NCBI GenBank assembly: GCA_949126835.1
Contig: OX421492.1
Span: forward strand, 40,906,498-40,970,497
Source: Anisus vortex
Lineage: Eukaryota; Mollusca; Gastropoda; Planorbidae
Length of the DNA: 64,000 nucleotides
Direction of reading: 5' to 3'
In this document: in pieces, positions 47,516-59,240 of the stretch
Position numbering within the stretch: position 1 is the stretch's first letter
How the letters are laid out: every line of letters begins with the position of its first letter
Position numbers and translations under genes: made by a program
The notes under the pieces: model-generated
What the model was told of the DNA's origin: nothing
Databases searched by the model: none
The model's input: only the letters and a program-made list of their open reading frames with translations

Positions 47516-48930
47516 AAAAAAAAAAAAAAAAAAAAACTATTTGAGAACAAGGGCTAATCAGAAACAGACATACATAGTCTGCCATGCTCTCATACAAACA
47601 CACACATCTATGAACGCACACAGCTCTCTGAAACTCAACAATTTATCATAATAATGAAGTGCTCGCTGCTTCTGACACATTAAAAGCGACCACGATTCAC
47701 CGAGACCCTACGGAATTTCACGACAATCGGCGGAAGTTTGGGTTTTATTCGCGGAATTAACTGCAGCGGAAAAGACCAAATCCAAACAAATATCATTAGT
47801 CTAAGACTAGAGTAAATCACGGATAAGCGTAGCTGGCAAATATCTTATGTGTATCAAATGTATCTTATGTATAGATTGTGCGTCTGTAACATATAAGATA
47901 AGATTATGTTAGGATTCGTTATTCTTGGGTACAATTTATATATCTTGTTAATGGTAATGAAGAACTTCTCTGCTTGCTGGCGTCTGTGCTAGGGGCTCAA
48001 CTTGACTTCAAGTTATTGCAGATACAATTAGGAAAACAGTCTTTCGCTATCATTCAACACGAACTTTAGTCTACAAGCTTCCAACACAAACTAATGAAGC
48101 TATACTTGGATATACAATAACTTTGTCTTCTTTGCTTCTATACAAAACAAAGAACTTGAAACTCAGAAAAGTAATACTGCCTGCATTCAAATTTGCCCGG
48201 GAATATTTTTTAAAGTATTTGGTCAGCTGGACAAATGTGGGTTTACCACGGTAGGGCTTACCAATGTAGGAATTCTCCTGTAGGATACCGTTAATTACAA
48301 CTGAAGGGATTCTACTGTAGCGCTTACAACTGTATGACTTGCCACTGTATGGATAGGAATAGGCCCTCGTTCTTGCATCGGATTGTCATTTCTGAAAGTC
48401 GCCAATGATTTGCTGACATCATTTGGATAAAGTAACGGTGAGATTCGGTTTTGTGTTTGCAGTGTCCAAAGATACACTGGAACTTAATTTACACGATGGA
48501 TTAAAATAGTCTAAGAAAGGAGCACAGTTCATTTTATAGAGTTACATTTAGATAATCAGACGACCGGAACTTCCGTATGTTGTTCTAATAATAAATGGAT
48601 TAGATAGTTGACTTAGACCTTTTCAATTCATTTATCTCCCCTTTGCTAGTGGAAACTGTAAGCAACAACGTGAAGAGGATCTAACAGGCACCGTTCCTGG
48701 AGCTATCTCCCCCTTAACTCATACAGAATCGAACAGAGACAGTGCCTGGAGTCAGGCTCTTCTCGTCCATCACCCCGACGTCCACCCCCCCCCCCCCCCG
48801 CTCCGCCCCATTCCGTATAGTTCGGGACTAACAGCATCAGTACATCAAGTCAACTAACTAGACCACTTAGCCCTCTTTTGCTTTAACACGTCAATACTTA
48901 GACTTCATAGACAAGGAGGAAAATGGAAGT
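47516..48930. other. Intergenic, no supported gene
   Basis: It begins with a poly-A run of about 20 (47516-47537). Around 48235-48350 there is a loose run of similar short phrases (ctgtagg, gcttac, actgta), perhaps a very old minisatellite. A C15 run lies at 48785-48799. The 60-codon minus-strand frame at 48295-48477 shows no family. Confidence 0.5.
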
Positions 48931-49061
48931 GTGTGGGAGGGGGTAAAAGGGAAGGGGCGCAACAGACGAGCAGATTTAGTTCCATTTGAACAACACTTAG
49001 TGTTCGAGTTTATTCATAGCTTCAAGGTCACGGCCGAAGACTTAAAAATAAACACGTATCT

Positions 49062-49098
49062 TCTTATCTTATACATTACAGACGCTCCTTCTATAAAA
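49062..49098 (-). mobile_element. 3'-terminal scrap of the LINE family seen at 63806-64000
   Basis: About 36 bases match 63806-63841 with a single mismatch (cttatacattacagacgctc core). At 63806-63841 this sequence is the stop codon and 3' end of a non-LTR retrotransposon reading on the minus strand, ending in an ATAAG ATAAG tail. The copy here lacks the coding region, as expected for a severely 5'-truncated insertion. Confidence 0.65.
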
Positions 49099-49185
49099 CA
49101 AAATATTTCTAGCTCTATAATTATATCAACTACTTTATTCAGATTTAATTTGTATTTTTACTCCCTTTATTTTAAGTTGCATTTT

Positions 49186-49482
49186 CTGTCTGTCTGTCTG
49201 TCTGTCTGCAATGGTGCAATAATTGGCTTCGATTTTTCGACCACTTCCCGTGGTCCGATCGAGCTGAAATTTGGACAGCAGACTTGTGGCGCCTAACAAT
49301 ACATAATATCAAATTTTCAGTTAAAACAACTTAATAATACTACACTTATGACAATATTTATTTCTTAAAAGGAAAGTATAAGAAATATTTTGGTTTCACT
49401 TTAAAAATGCCTGTGCAACTTTTTATAGTTTTTCGGCGCAAAGATAGAAAAAAAAATTATGCGCTAAGATTATTTTTAGAAC
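49186..49482 (+). mobile_element. Lone diverged relative of the array module front
   Basis: It begins with (CTGT)n at 49186-49208, contains ctgaaatttggacagcagac, and at 49416-49435 has the exact 20-mer caactttttatagtttttcg. This is followed by cgcaaagatagaaaa and atgcgctaagattattttta, closely matching the class III sequence at 4321-4382. Array modules have the same order: a CTGG run, gtgaaatttgctacaaat, then the same 20-mer about 190 bp after the run (about 208 bp here). I recall the (CTGT)n / tgaaattt arrangement as a common dispersed repeat of snail genomes. It indicates that the array module contains an old copy of that element. Confidence 0.75.
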
Positions 49483-49489
49483 AATTCAT

Positions 49490-50264
49490 ACGGAGTCAGG
49501 AGATATATTTGAGATTTGCGACACAGATATTTTTTCTGTACGTTTCATTTGCAGTAGTCAATCAATTATTTAATTACATGATGGTAAACTTAGCAAATAA
49601 AGGGAGTATAATAAAAACATCGTTATTATGGTTTTCTTGTTAGCTCATTTAATTATTTTCTTTTTTTTTTAAATCATAACTGAAATATTATTTGTTAGCC
49701 TTTATTTAGCATAAAGGCTAATCAATAGTCATTAAATTGTTTGATAAAAATGAACTGAGAAAATATTATTAACACCACTTTATAAAAATGGAGTCAAAAG
49801 TGAAATGTTAATGATCAATTATTCTAGACAATGGTTGTCAGATGTTATCTTATCACCACGCTTCATTGTACCTACTAAGTAAAAAATTCTTATTAACAAA
49901 GACACAAATTGCAACCCACCATTAATTTCAGGTTGCACGAGTGTCCAATTTTGGCAAGCAAATCTAGTTTCGGCAATAAAGATGACATCATTCTTATATT
50001 ATTACCAACAAAATAACAAACAAAAAAAAAAAAAAGAATTATTGGGCTAGCCTCGTCTCAATTTCATCAAAGGGGAATAAGAAAAACAAAGAAATTATTA
50101 GTTTCCTGACTTTTTTTTATTGTATTCCTTTTCTGCTTATCTTCGCATAGGCCGCTTGCTCCATCCATCTTTACGTCTATCTTTCTCTTCATTTCTCTCT
50201 TTTTTTTCAAACAGTTTCTCTTTCATTCTCCTTTGTTATATGAAGATAAGTTTTTTTGTTATTT
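49490..50264. other. Intergenic, no supported gene
   Basis: This is AT-rich DNA. Frames at 49407-49643 and 50120-50302 are low-complexity or lie on repeats. Confidence 0.5.
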
Positions 50265-50467
50265 ATATAGGCCTATATATATATATATATATAGAAAGAT
50301 AGATATAGAGGTAAAATTAAACAGAGATTTAAGTTGATAAAAGACAGCAGATATGTAGACTAACAGATATATATCGGCATAGATAAACAACTATTCAGAC
50401 AGACAGATAGATAATCATGTCCCATAGACAGTTAAACTTTCAGAGAGTAGTATTGATTAATATGTGG

Positions 50468-50549
<82 letters not shown>

Positions 50550-50890
50550 CGAAGAAAGAGATAGATAGGCAGGCAAACGGTAACAGATTATTTATAGGGA
50601 GGCAGATAGTGCAGAAAGATAGATATACATAGTATAGACAGACATTCAGGCAGACAGATACATAAAAGATGCGTAGACGGGTAGCAATGTAGACACACTG
50701 ATAGATTGATTTCAAGATATATAGATAGAGACAGAGGCAGCCAGATAGACTGATAGAGATATACCTAGTTAGACAGATAGTAGATATATAAATAGTTAGA
50801 TAGATAGATAGAGTGACAAACAGATAGTTAGACAGACGGATAGACTGATTGAGTGATATCTAGTTAGACAGATAGTAGATATATAAATTG
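50265..50890 (+). repeat. AT / GATA / GACA microsatellite tract
   Basis: An uninterrupted (AT)n of about 77 bases lies at 50472-50548, preceded by a shorter AT run at 50276-50293. Both are embedded in imperfect agat and agac tetranucleotides. Confidence 0.95.
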
Positions 50891-51388
50891 AAAGATACGT
50901 TTTTTCTTCATACCAACCACACATTAAAAATACAAAGGAAGCAACAGTAGGTCAATCGCTAAAGAAGACTTTCCCTTTTGATCCATACTTCCTCTCCCCC
51001 CCCCCCTCCCCTCCCTTACTGAGCCATGGATCAGCCAAGCAAATTAAGATTTGATTTTGTTCCTTCGGTTTCACAGAAGGTTCTAGAAAGAAAAAAAAAC
51101 ACAACTCAAGTAATTGTCCTTTATCTGACTGATGCTCTAGAAACAGGAAGAAAAAACTGACAGTAAAAAAAAATGTCCATTTTAAAATATCTACATTGAG
51201 GGAATATCCGATAAATAATGTGTAGGAATCCCCGATTAAATTGAATTTGTGGCTTGGTAGTTAGAAAAATACCTCTCTTAATATAAAGAATCAGTTGATA
51301 AAATAATTTAATATGTAATAAGCTAGAGTAATTCGAGCTTTGATTGTGTAAAGTATTGCACGACGTCAGTGGCGGAGTAAGCCACGGT

Positions 51389-51432
51389 GGTGTAGTAGTA
51401 TAAGTAGTAGTATAAGTAGTAGTATAAGTAGG
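51389..51432 (+). repeat. Short tandem repeat gtagtataagta
   Basis: About three and a half copies of a 12-bp unit. Confidence 0.85.
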
Positions 51433-51508
51433 CCTACCCCTTTCAGACCAATTGGTATATATTCTATATGGCATGTGACGCAGTGTTCTGCGACCGCGGA
51501 GCACGCAA

Positions 51509-51690
51509 TGGGAATGTGTGGCCAGCAGGCGCGGGCGCATTTACCTATTCCCACCTTTTAACCATCTGTGTTGGGTAGACTCATGGACACCATTCCAGAC
51601 CAGGAATAAACAAATCTTAGCCTTCACCCCTTCCGACTGCCATGCGGGCGACCTGGGTTCGATTCCCCACAGATATTTTTTTTTCTACTT
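51509..51690 (+). mobile_element. Diverged SINE-like element, plus orientation
   Basis: It starts with tgtgtggccagcag and cgcatttaccta, matching the gtgtggccagcac...ccgcctttactt body of the SINEs at 45752 and 55825. It continues with gttgggtagactcatgg and atcttagccttcacc, and ends with a perfect B box GGTTCGATTCC at about 51657-51667 followed by a T run. The body and B box are in the same left-to-right order as those SINEs on the + strand, but here the B box itself reads on the + strand. The piece may therefore be a composite, or a body next to an unrelated tRNA-like tail. Confidence 0.5.
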
Positions 51691-52127
51691 TATTTTTTTC
51701 GTTCCCATCAATATTACATTTATCCTGTGTATATATATATTATTACACAGAAAAAGACTCTATTAAACTAAACGTACTTTTATAGAATTACGGCTAAATA
51801 AATGACGGTTAAATTTAGAAATTTAGACTAAAGTGATATACAATGTCAAACGTATTGTATTTCATAACCTAAAACTCTAATGTACCTAAACTGATGTGAA
51901 ATATCTCAAAACGTTTTCATTTTCAAATGGATTCAATTTAAAGATTACATTTATTTTTAAAAGCACGACTAGGACCTATTTTTTTACAATTGCAGGAGAG
52001 GTATGATTGTGTATCGCGAAGGGAAGGGGGGGGGGGAGAGAGATGGGCAGTGTAGAAAAAAACAACAGCTGATAAGATATTAATGAATGATTTAAACGTA
52101 ATATCTGAATTCATGACTACACTCTGT

Positions 52128-52500
52128 GAGAACTTAATCATAGCTTCCTTCTATAGAAACTTAATCAAAGCTCCATTCTAGCAAAACTTAATCATAGCTC
52201 CTATCTAGCAAAACTTAATCATAGCTTCAAGTTATCGAATCTTAATCATAAATTCATTCTATGGGAAACTATTTATGAATTCTTTCCAAGCGTAAGTAAT
52301 TACATTACAATACATTATTACCTGGTAACTCAATCCTGGCTATTTTCTATGGAAACCTAATTATGGCTACATTCTAAGCGAAATTAATTTCGCTTCATTC
52401 TATGGGAACAAGCATGGCAACATTCAATGAAACCCTTATCATGACTGTATTCTAGGAGACTCTTATCATTTCTTCATTCTACTAGAACCTACATCAAATG
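52128..52500 (+). repeat. Degenerate ~30-bp minisatellite
   Basis: Around ten decaying copies of a unit reading roughly aaacttaatcatagctcc then attctag. The first four or five are clear and the rest increasingly diverged. Confidence 0.8.
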
Positions 52501-52624
52501 TATTCTCATTACGGCACTGCCTACGAGAAGGACATTCAATGCACTAAGAATAATCAAAGGTAAGTGCTTCTTTCTGAGCTTATATGCAGTAAATTTTCAT
52601 CTGACACTAAACTGTTGACTAGGG

Positions 52625-52821
52625 CAGGGTTCGGCAACCTACAAAACGCGTGCCAGACTTGGCATGCAGTGTGATTTATTTTCAATGGCACGCGGAAGAT
52701 CTCTCAAAAAAAGGCAATGCAAGTTTCTACCAAAGAAAAGAGCAGGATCGCTTATTAGCTCATAGCACGCTGAATGAATTAGAAAACCTACTTTGGAACT
52801 CGAACAGGTTGCCGATCTCTG
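52625..52821. mobile_element. Non-autonomous hAT-type element (197 bp)
   Basis: The left end CAGGGTTCGGCAACCT and right end AGGTTGCCGATCTCTG are inverted repeats matching at 14 of 16 positions. Eight-base flanks gactaggg and gtctagga agree at 6 of 8 positions, consistent with an old 8-bp target duplication. Ends starting CAGGG and 8-bp duplications are typical of the hAT superfamily. It is too short to encode a transposase, so it is a MITE-like derivative. The small frame 52650-52910 is coincidental. Confidence 0.8.
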
Positions 52822-53329
52822 GTCTAGGAAATTTGTTTATTTTTTCATTGCATCAGGTTTTAAGTAGCCTTCATAATAGACCTTTTCATTTTGTTAATTA
52901 TTCCAAATAAAGGTCAACTTCTGCTCCTGCGCACTTGGAGGAGGCCGAAAGAGTCAGCTGTTTGTTCTTTGCCTTTGTTATTTAACTGGGGGCCTAGTGT
53001 TTTTATAGGCGTATTTATATTAGTTGTTCATTAAAAAAAATAATGACTTCATAAAAACTGTATACCGAGAAGACAGGGAGCCAACTGTACCTTTTTTTTT
53101 TACATTTTGAACCAGTTTTTAACAAAAAATCATTTATTATACATTCTAGGCTTAGGAAGCGTCTATGCTTACCCAGACCCAGTTAAGGTACTGAGCAATC
53201 GCTGTGTCAGTAACTCGTCTTATAAAACATAGGCTACAATAAATAGCATTTTAGATAGTTATAAAGCTTTGTTTGTGTAGAAGTCTCAACACTTATTTTG
53301 CATTACTTTCTTATATGTTGCAATATAAA

Positions 53330-53680
53330 TCGTTGTAGGCCTACTAATTTTACTTTTTCTTACTTAACGACCGAGCCTAATTAGGCTAGAATTACACTAG
53401 TAGCCTATAATATAGGTCTAGTACCTACAGATTACTATAGTGCCTGCATAGAGAAGAGCAGTATAAACATATCTAGGCCTATAAGCATATATAAATTATA
53501 AATCTATAGGATATATAGGCCCTATTATTTAATGAAGCACAGGCCTCTCGCCCTATCTATCGAATCGGCCTATGTCATATAGCTAACTTTATATAATTAG
53601 CCTATAGTGTCATAGTGTTGGCCTATTATAGTCTATTTATATAGCCTAGGCCTAGGCTATAATTTAAGCATCGAATAAAC
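53330..53680. repeat. GGCCTA-rich low-complexity tract with a 22-bp perfect palindrome
   Basis: Many copies of taggcct, gcctata and related phrases occur on both strands. At 53640-53661 the half-site TATAGCCTAGG is followed directly by its exact reverse complement, giving a 22-bp palindrome without spacer. Confidence 0.8.
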
Positions 53681-54151
53681 TGGAACAAAAATTACTGACA
53701 CAGTGATCACTATATTAAGGTCCAAAGCATAGAGTCCAGGTCTAATAAATGTTTTTCTTTAAAAAAAAAAAAAAAGAAGCTCTAAACGTTATTTTTAACA
53801 AGTCCCTTCCTAGGTTCTTAGTTTAAGGTTTTCATGTGTTTTTATGGTCAAAAATTAAAAAACAACTATATTAACATAAAAAAAGCCCAAAGCCTTTAGT
53901 AAAATACTAAGAGGAAAGAAGGTTTACGATTATTGTTGCCCCCAAGCGTCTATATTTTTTTCTACATATGTCAGTGAGTCTCAAGGAAACGCCCATTTCC
54001 GGGGTCAAAGTAAAAAGGTCTATTACATAATAACATAGATTTCATACTCAACAGTAGCGCAGTGACGTTCTTTAAATGTTTGCACATCGTAAGTAATTGA
54101 ATTATATTTGCATATTATTGGCTTTATTTTAGAAGATGTTGCAAATGGGCA

Positions 54152-54206
54152 CACATACACACACACATACACACACACAAAGCAAATATATAGAGATATA
54201 CACACA
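54152..54206 (+). repeat. CA-rich microsatellite
   Basis: Imperfect (CA)n with cacacata variants. Confidence 0.85.
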
Positions 54207-54359
54207 TACGCAGTAAACCTACACGCACACGTTGATTACATTAAGGGAAATTGGGGGAGAGAGAATTTGAATAATTCACTTTGTTTCCTTGACTTTCGTA
54301 TTCCAGCGTCTAGTCGGTGGCTTTGGATAGAACAACTCAACAGACAATATGCTAGTTGA

Positions 54360-55814
54360 TGGATAGAGAATACACAACTTTAGGGATAAGAATAGCAACT
54401 TTAGGGACAACTGACTGGTTGTTGGATTGAATAGCTTAGAGATAATAATCTAATGTTGTGTTAGATGTTGTGCCTAGCAGTAAAAAAAATATGGTTGTTG
54501 AATATATAACAATTTTAGGATATGTTCTCGTAGAGAACCACAATGTATTAAGTTTTCTATTTGTATAAATCTATAATAGCATATGGTGTGTCATGTTTCT
54601 TTTTATATTAACAAAATTTTAATTTAGTGACTTTTCCAATCTTCTAGCATTCAATGGAAAACTTCAATATTTGGTTTTAAAATACAATCATATTATACTG
54701 TAAAATTATAATCACTTATTGTACAAATACTAGAATTCGTGAAATTCGGACATTTGATATGCTATTTTTAACTAGGTCTAGTTATCTCCGTGATTAGGTT
54801 TAAATTATAATTATTTGTTTTTTCGTAAACATATCTTGTTTTAAAATTATTATTTTCAAATCTACTTGACGCTCAAACTGTTTTATTGAAATCAGACTTT
54901 ATATAGCATGAAATCAAACAGTAGAATTTTTCATTGTAAGTCTACGACAACTGCCAACTACAAATCAGAATGTCCAATCAAATTTTCACAACATATTCAA
55001 TGATTCTTTGCAAGTAGTTCTATTTTTTTCTTAGAACTGCATTCCGAAATAGCTTATCCGTAAATTGATCCCTCCAAAAAGAAAAGATAAAAAGCTGTAT
55101 TGACCCGTACAACAAACAGATCCCAATGATGGTTAGAGTCATTGATAAGCGGTTATCTCGAATGATTGACACATCAATTTGAGACATTCAGATGCGAACT
55201 AGAGTTGTCCCCCTTAGCTAAAAAAAAAAAATGTGAAATGTTGTCGACCTTGTTTGTGAGCTAATAAAATATAAAAATTGCAGACGATGAGAATTTGTGA
55301 ACAAAAAAAACTTTTATAGCAAGAAGGAAACAACCAATATATATGTTCATTAAAAAATAGATTACACAAGTTAGTAGGTGAAAAATAAAATTCACAATAT
55401 TTCCTTTGACTATATGGGAATGATTACATTTTAAACTAGTTATGCCTGCACGTCTAAATGACGGAGTAAAGAATGCCATTTTGTTTTGATTTCTAAAAAT
55501 TAAGGTTGGCTTTGTACTTTTTCATTGTCTTTCTTGTTGTATTTATATTAATTTCATACTAACATATTAAATATTTTGATTAATGTTTTTAACTTTTAGT
55601 ACCTTTCACATTGATGGTGTTTATTATGTATAAATAGCCGAATCATCATTAATTATAATAATAGTAACCATATTTCATAGGAAATAACCATAGCAGACTA
55701 TAACTTTATAACCGGATTTTTAGGATCTTTATAGATCAGTGATCTTTACCAATGATATTGACTATATAGAATGCAAACGAAAGAGTTTTAGCATTGGTAA
55801 TCATGGTTATATAC
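54360..55814. other. Intergenic, no supported gene
   Basis: This is AT-rich DNA. A minus-strand frame at 55261-55479 has no recognisable family. Confidence 0.5.
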
Positions 55815-55824
55815 ACTCGGGGTA

Positions 55825-56058
55825 AAGAAAAAGTTAAGTATCCTTCGGACCATAAGGCTACGACATACTAGGGGATGTGTGGCCAGCACAATGCCCAGCC
55901 GCCTTTACTTTACCCCAACTAGTATCAGGTACCCATCAGAGCTGGTAGCTGGGGCACCCTCAAGTCCCGGGAAAAGATCCTAGCTTGCACCAGGATTCGA
56001 ACCTAGAACCTTCGGATTGCCAGTCGAACACGCTGCCGGTCGACAAACGTGCCCCACA
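55825..56058 (-). mobile_element. tRNA-derived SINE, copy 2, with 10-bp target duplication
   Basis: This is the same family and orientation as the SINE at 45752-45975. A perfect B box GGTTCGAATCC on the minus strand lies at 55993-56003, followed by a body with gtgtggccagcac and ccgcctttactttacccc. Perfect direct repeats actcggggta lie at 55815-55824 and 56059-56068. This copy keeps a longer middle segment (ggtacccatcagagctgg) that copy 1 lacks, so copy 1 carries an internal deletion or is a shorter subfamily. Confidence 0.92.
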
Positions 56059-56068
56059 ACTCGGGGTA

Positions 56069-57149
56069 GATTGTATTATTCTATTACAAAGTGAAATCAG
56101 TCCATTACTATATAGTAAGATCCAATATATTGTTAATTAAGAGGAATAATCTCTTTAGCCAAAAAAATAAATATCTTAGTTACTTCTAAAAAAACAAATG
56201 CAGTCGGGTGATTTGGCTTGGAGAATATCTCTAGGTTTTAACTGTATTACACTGACCTAAAAAGATTATGGTTTAAATACTTTCTGTTTGTTATTACTAA
56301 TGGTGTTTGGTTTTTCCCGGGGCGGAAGTTGAAGTCTTATCACCTCAACTTATTGGGTAATGAGCAAACTTTGTATTCTCTGTCTGTGGAAAAAAACAAA
56401 TTGTGATGTCCTCTAACAATTGACGTTAGGTTTATCAGCACTCAGTAAGGAAAAAAAACAGAATGACCCGAAGAACGCACTGAATGAAAGTAATGCGATT
56501 GGACATAACTCTGAATAACGTTTACACGTCATTTCATTTTCATTACAGTTTTAATATATGTGCATATCTGTTGTTGTTTTTTTTTTTAAATTTATTTAAA
56601 CTCAACAAATCGATCAGCCTAAGTGATTGAATGAAATATATTTATGTTGATTATGTGTCTAGTTTAATATAGAAGATGTTTTTCTGTAGCGAAGTGGAAC
56701 TTTTTCTATCGCTTTTGTAATTTATGTCCAGTGTAAATAATTGTTTTTATTTTATTTTCAGATTCTCAACTGAAATAACGTCACAATATCGTGAAGTGCA
56801 TCATATGTCAACTCTAACTGAAGCATTCTGTCCAATATTTCAAACAAATCAAAACGTTTATAAAACGAAATAATAACATTGTAACTGAAACAGCGAAATG
56901 ATTGAAACACAATTGTCTTTGTGCCAAGAAGTCCACTGTGTACAGTAATAAGCTTATTATAATATCTTCAAACCAATGATAACTTTGGAATTTGAAGTTT
57001 GACATCAACGTGATATGATCGCAAGAGTAACGAATACTAGTGATGTTGCTTTATTTCAGTACGACTAACTACCCGTAGCGTCGCCTAGCGAATGTATGAT
57101 GGAAACATCAACACATAAACGACTACTCAATACTTTATTCGTCTGGACT
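56069..57149. other. Intergenic, no supported gene
   Basis: This is AT-rich DNA. A 64-codon minus-strand frame at 56814-57008 is unrecognised. Nothing else stands out. Confidence 0.5.
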
Positions 57150-58115
57150 TGCATCTTGATGACATGTTTTGTAGGTAGGTCTGTATAAATGTCTGTGTTC
57201 CATCTTGATGACATGTTTTGTAGGTAAGTCTGTATAAACATCTGTGTGCCATCTTGATGACATATTTTGTAGGTAAGTCTGTATAATAATCTGTGTTCCA
57301 CCTTGATGACATGTTTTGTAGGTAAGTCTGTATAAATGTCTGTGTTCCATCTTGATGACATGTTTTGTAGGTAAGTCTGTATAAACATCTGTGTGCCATC
57401 TTGATGACATGTTTTGTAGGTAAGTCTGTATAATAATCTGTGTTCCACCTTGATGACATGTTTTGTAGGTAAGTCTGTATAAATGTCTGTGTTCCATCTT
57501 GATGACATGTTTTGTAGGTAAGTCTGTATAATAATCTGTGTTCCACCTTGATGACATGTTTTGTAGGTAAGTCTGTATAAATGTCTGTGTTCCATCTTGA
57601 TGACATGTTTTGTAGGTAAGTCTGTATAATAATCTGTGTGCCATCTTGATGACATGTTTTGTAGGTAAGTCTGTATAATAATCTGTGTTCCAGCTTGATG
57701 ACATGTTTTGTAGGTAAGTCTGTATAAATGTCTGTGTTCCATCTTGATGACATGTTTTGTAGGTAAGTCTGTATAATAATCTGTGTTCCATCTTGAGGAC
57801 ATGTTTTGTAGGTAAGTCTGTATAATAATCTGTGTTCCACCTTGATGACATGTTTTGTAGGTAAGTCTGTATAAATGTCTGTGTTCCATCTTGATGACAT
57901 GTTTTGTAGGTAAGTCTGTATAATAATCTGTGTGCCATCTTGATGACATGTTTTGTAGGTAAGTCTGTATAATAATCTGTGTTCCACCTTGATGACATGT
58001 TTTGTAGGTAAGTCTGTATAAATGTCTGTGTTCCATCTTGATGACATGTTTTGTAGGTAAGTCTGTATAATAATCTGTGTTCCATCTTGAGGACATGTTT
58101 TGTAGGTAAGTCTGT
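57150..58115 (+). repeat. 49-bp minisatellite, about 19 units, open in all three minus-strand frames
   Basis: Each unit contains atcttgatgacatgttttgt, aggtaagtctgtataa and a variable end (aaatgtc, aaacatc or aataatc, then ctgtgttcc or ctgtgtgcc). Because 49 is not a multiple of 3, a frame passes through three different readings and repeats every 147 bp (49 codons). None of the readings contains a stop on the minus strand, so three overlapping frames of 306-343 codons exist (57065-58096, 57127-58047, 57135-58085). I regard these as repeat artefacts because their protein repeats are identical in phase-shifted form. Variant order is A-C-T, A-C-T near the left end, indicating 147-bp higher-order copying. 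Confidence 0.95.
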
Positions 58116-58940
58116 ATAAGCGTCTGTGAGCTAAAAGTTTATATCACAGCTCTTTGTATTTCAGAATCTGTCTTTGTACATTTTATTTTTTAACTTGTCA
58201 ATTGGTCTTGTTCTCCACTTTACATCTTCGAATCAATTGTTGATTCTGCAATCCATAGTTCACTTTTAATTTGAAATAATAATATAGGCAAGTGAAGGTT
58301 AACATAAAAAAATTTCTTGATTAATAACACAAAAAAGAAGCGTTTTATTGTATTTGTAATAGAACTACTTTCTCTGTCTTTTATAATTGGTTTGACGAGC
58401 AAAAAAAAATCTAAAAAAAAATACCTGATTTTTCGTCGTTAAATAATAATAATAATATTTTCTCCAAATGCTTTTATGTCGTAATTGTGAATTTGTTCGG
58501 GTCACAGTAGAGCAAGTGTAATTATCTGATAATTAGGTTCCTGAATAAATTCGAGGTATTTAGGCAAGCATGTAAGAACTAATCATAGAGTAGACAACCT
58601 TTCAAAGGTTTACAAACGTTAAAGTATTTGCATTTTATTAACCGTGAAATCCCTTTGCATGCTGGGCCTTATTTAGTATGCTTTTTAAAAAATAAAATTA
58701 CACGCAATCGCCAAAAGTCAGCTTGTACTACTAACCTTAACTATGTTGATTGATCTAACCTATTACAGTAATGGAATATGATATAGATTTAAACGGAGAA
58801 AAAACCTTTGATGGAGCCCGCTCTAGCCCCAAGCCAACAAACATCCACAGTGACCATAATTGGTGCCTCTAATCAAATTATAGCTCGATGGAAATTCAAT
58901 GACTGTCTTTAGTGTGGGAATACAGAATGTAATCGGTGTG
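58116..58940. other. Intergenic, no supported gene
   Basis: This is AT-rich DNA with poly-A and AAT runs. Nothing is recognised. Confidence 0.5.
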
Positions 58941-58944
58941 TACA

Positions 58945-59240
58945 GTCATCCGGACGGACAGACAAACGGAGAGATAGATACAGATAGATAAACATGCAGG
59001 CAGAAAGATACAGATATATAGGCCGAAATACGTAGACAGACATAAATGCAGACTGACCTAGAGATAGACAGACATATAGATAAACATAGATATATTAGGT
59101 AGATATTAGGTAGATATTAGGTAGATATTAGGTAGATATTAGGTAGATATTAGGTAGATATTAGGTAGATATTAGGTAAATGTATACATTGATTGATTGA
59201 TTAACAGACATATAGCAAGATAGAAAGATAGGTGGACGTA
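58945..59240 (+). repeat. GATA/GACA microsatellite with an 11-bp repeat
   Basis: Imperfect agat/agac tetranucleotides surround about 7.7 perfect copies of the 11-bp unit ttaggtagata at 59094-59178. Confidence 0.95.

Noticed and set aside
50417..50715. Frames over the (AT)n tract giving poly-Tyr-Ile peptides
   Set aside because: They are pure translations of microsatellite DNA.
51655..51690. Possible tRNA gene from the perfect B box GGTTCGATTCC
   Set aside because: No cloverleaf could be completed upstream, and the surrounding sequence matches the SINE family body.
52650..52910. 86-codon plus-strand frame beginning MPDLAC
   Set aside because: It starts inside the hAT-like element and runs out of it, with no family resemblance.
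57065..58096. A 343-codon minus-strand frame that could be read as a repeat protein gene
   Set aside because: All three frames are open because of the 49-bp period, the translation is the same repeat in each, and there is no unique sequence, so it is a repeat artefact.
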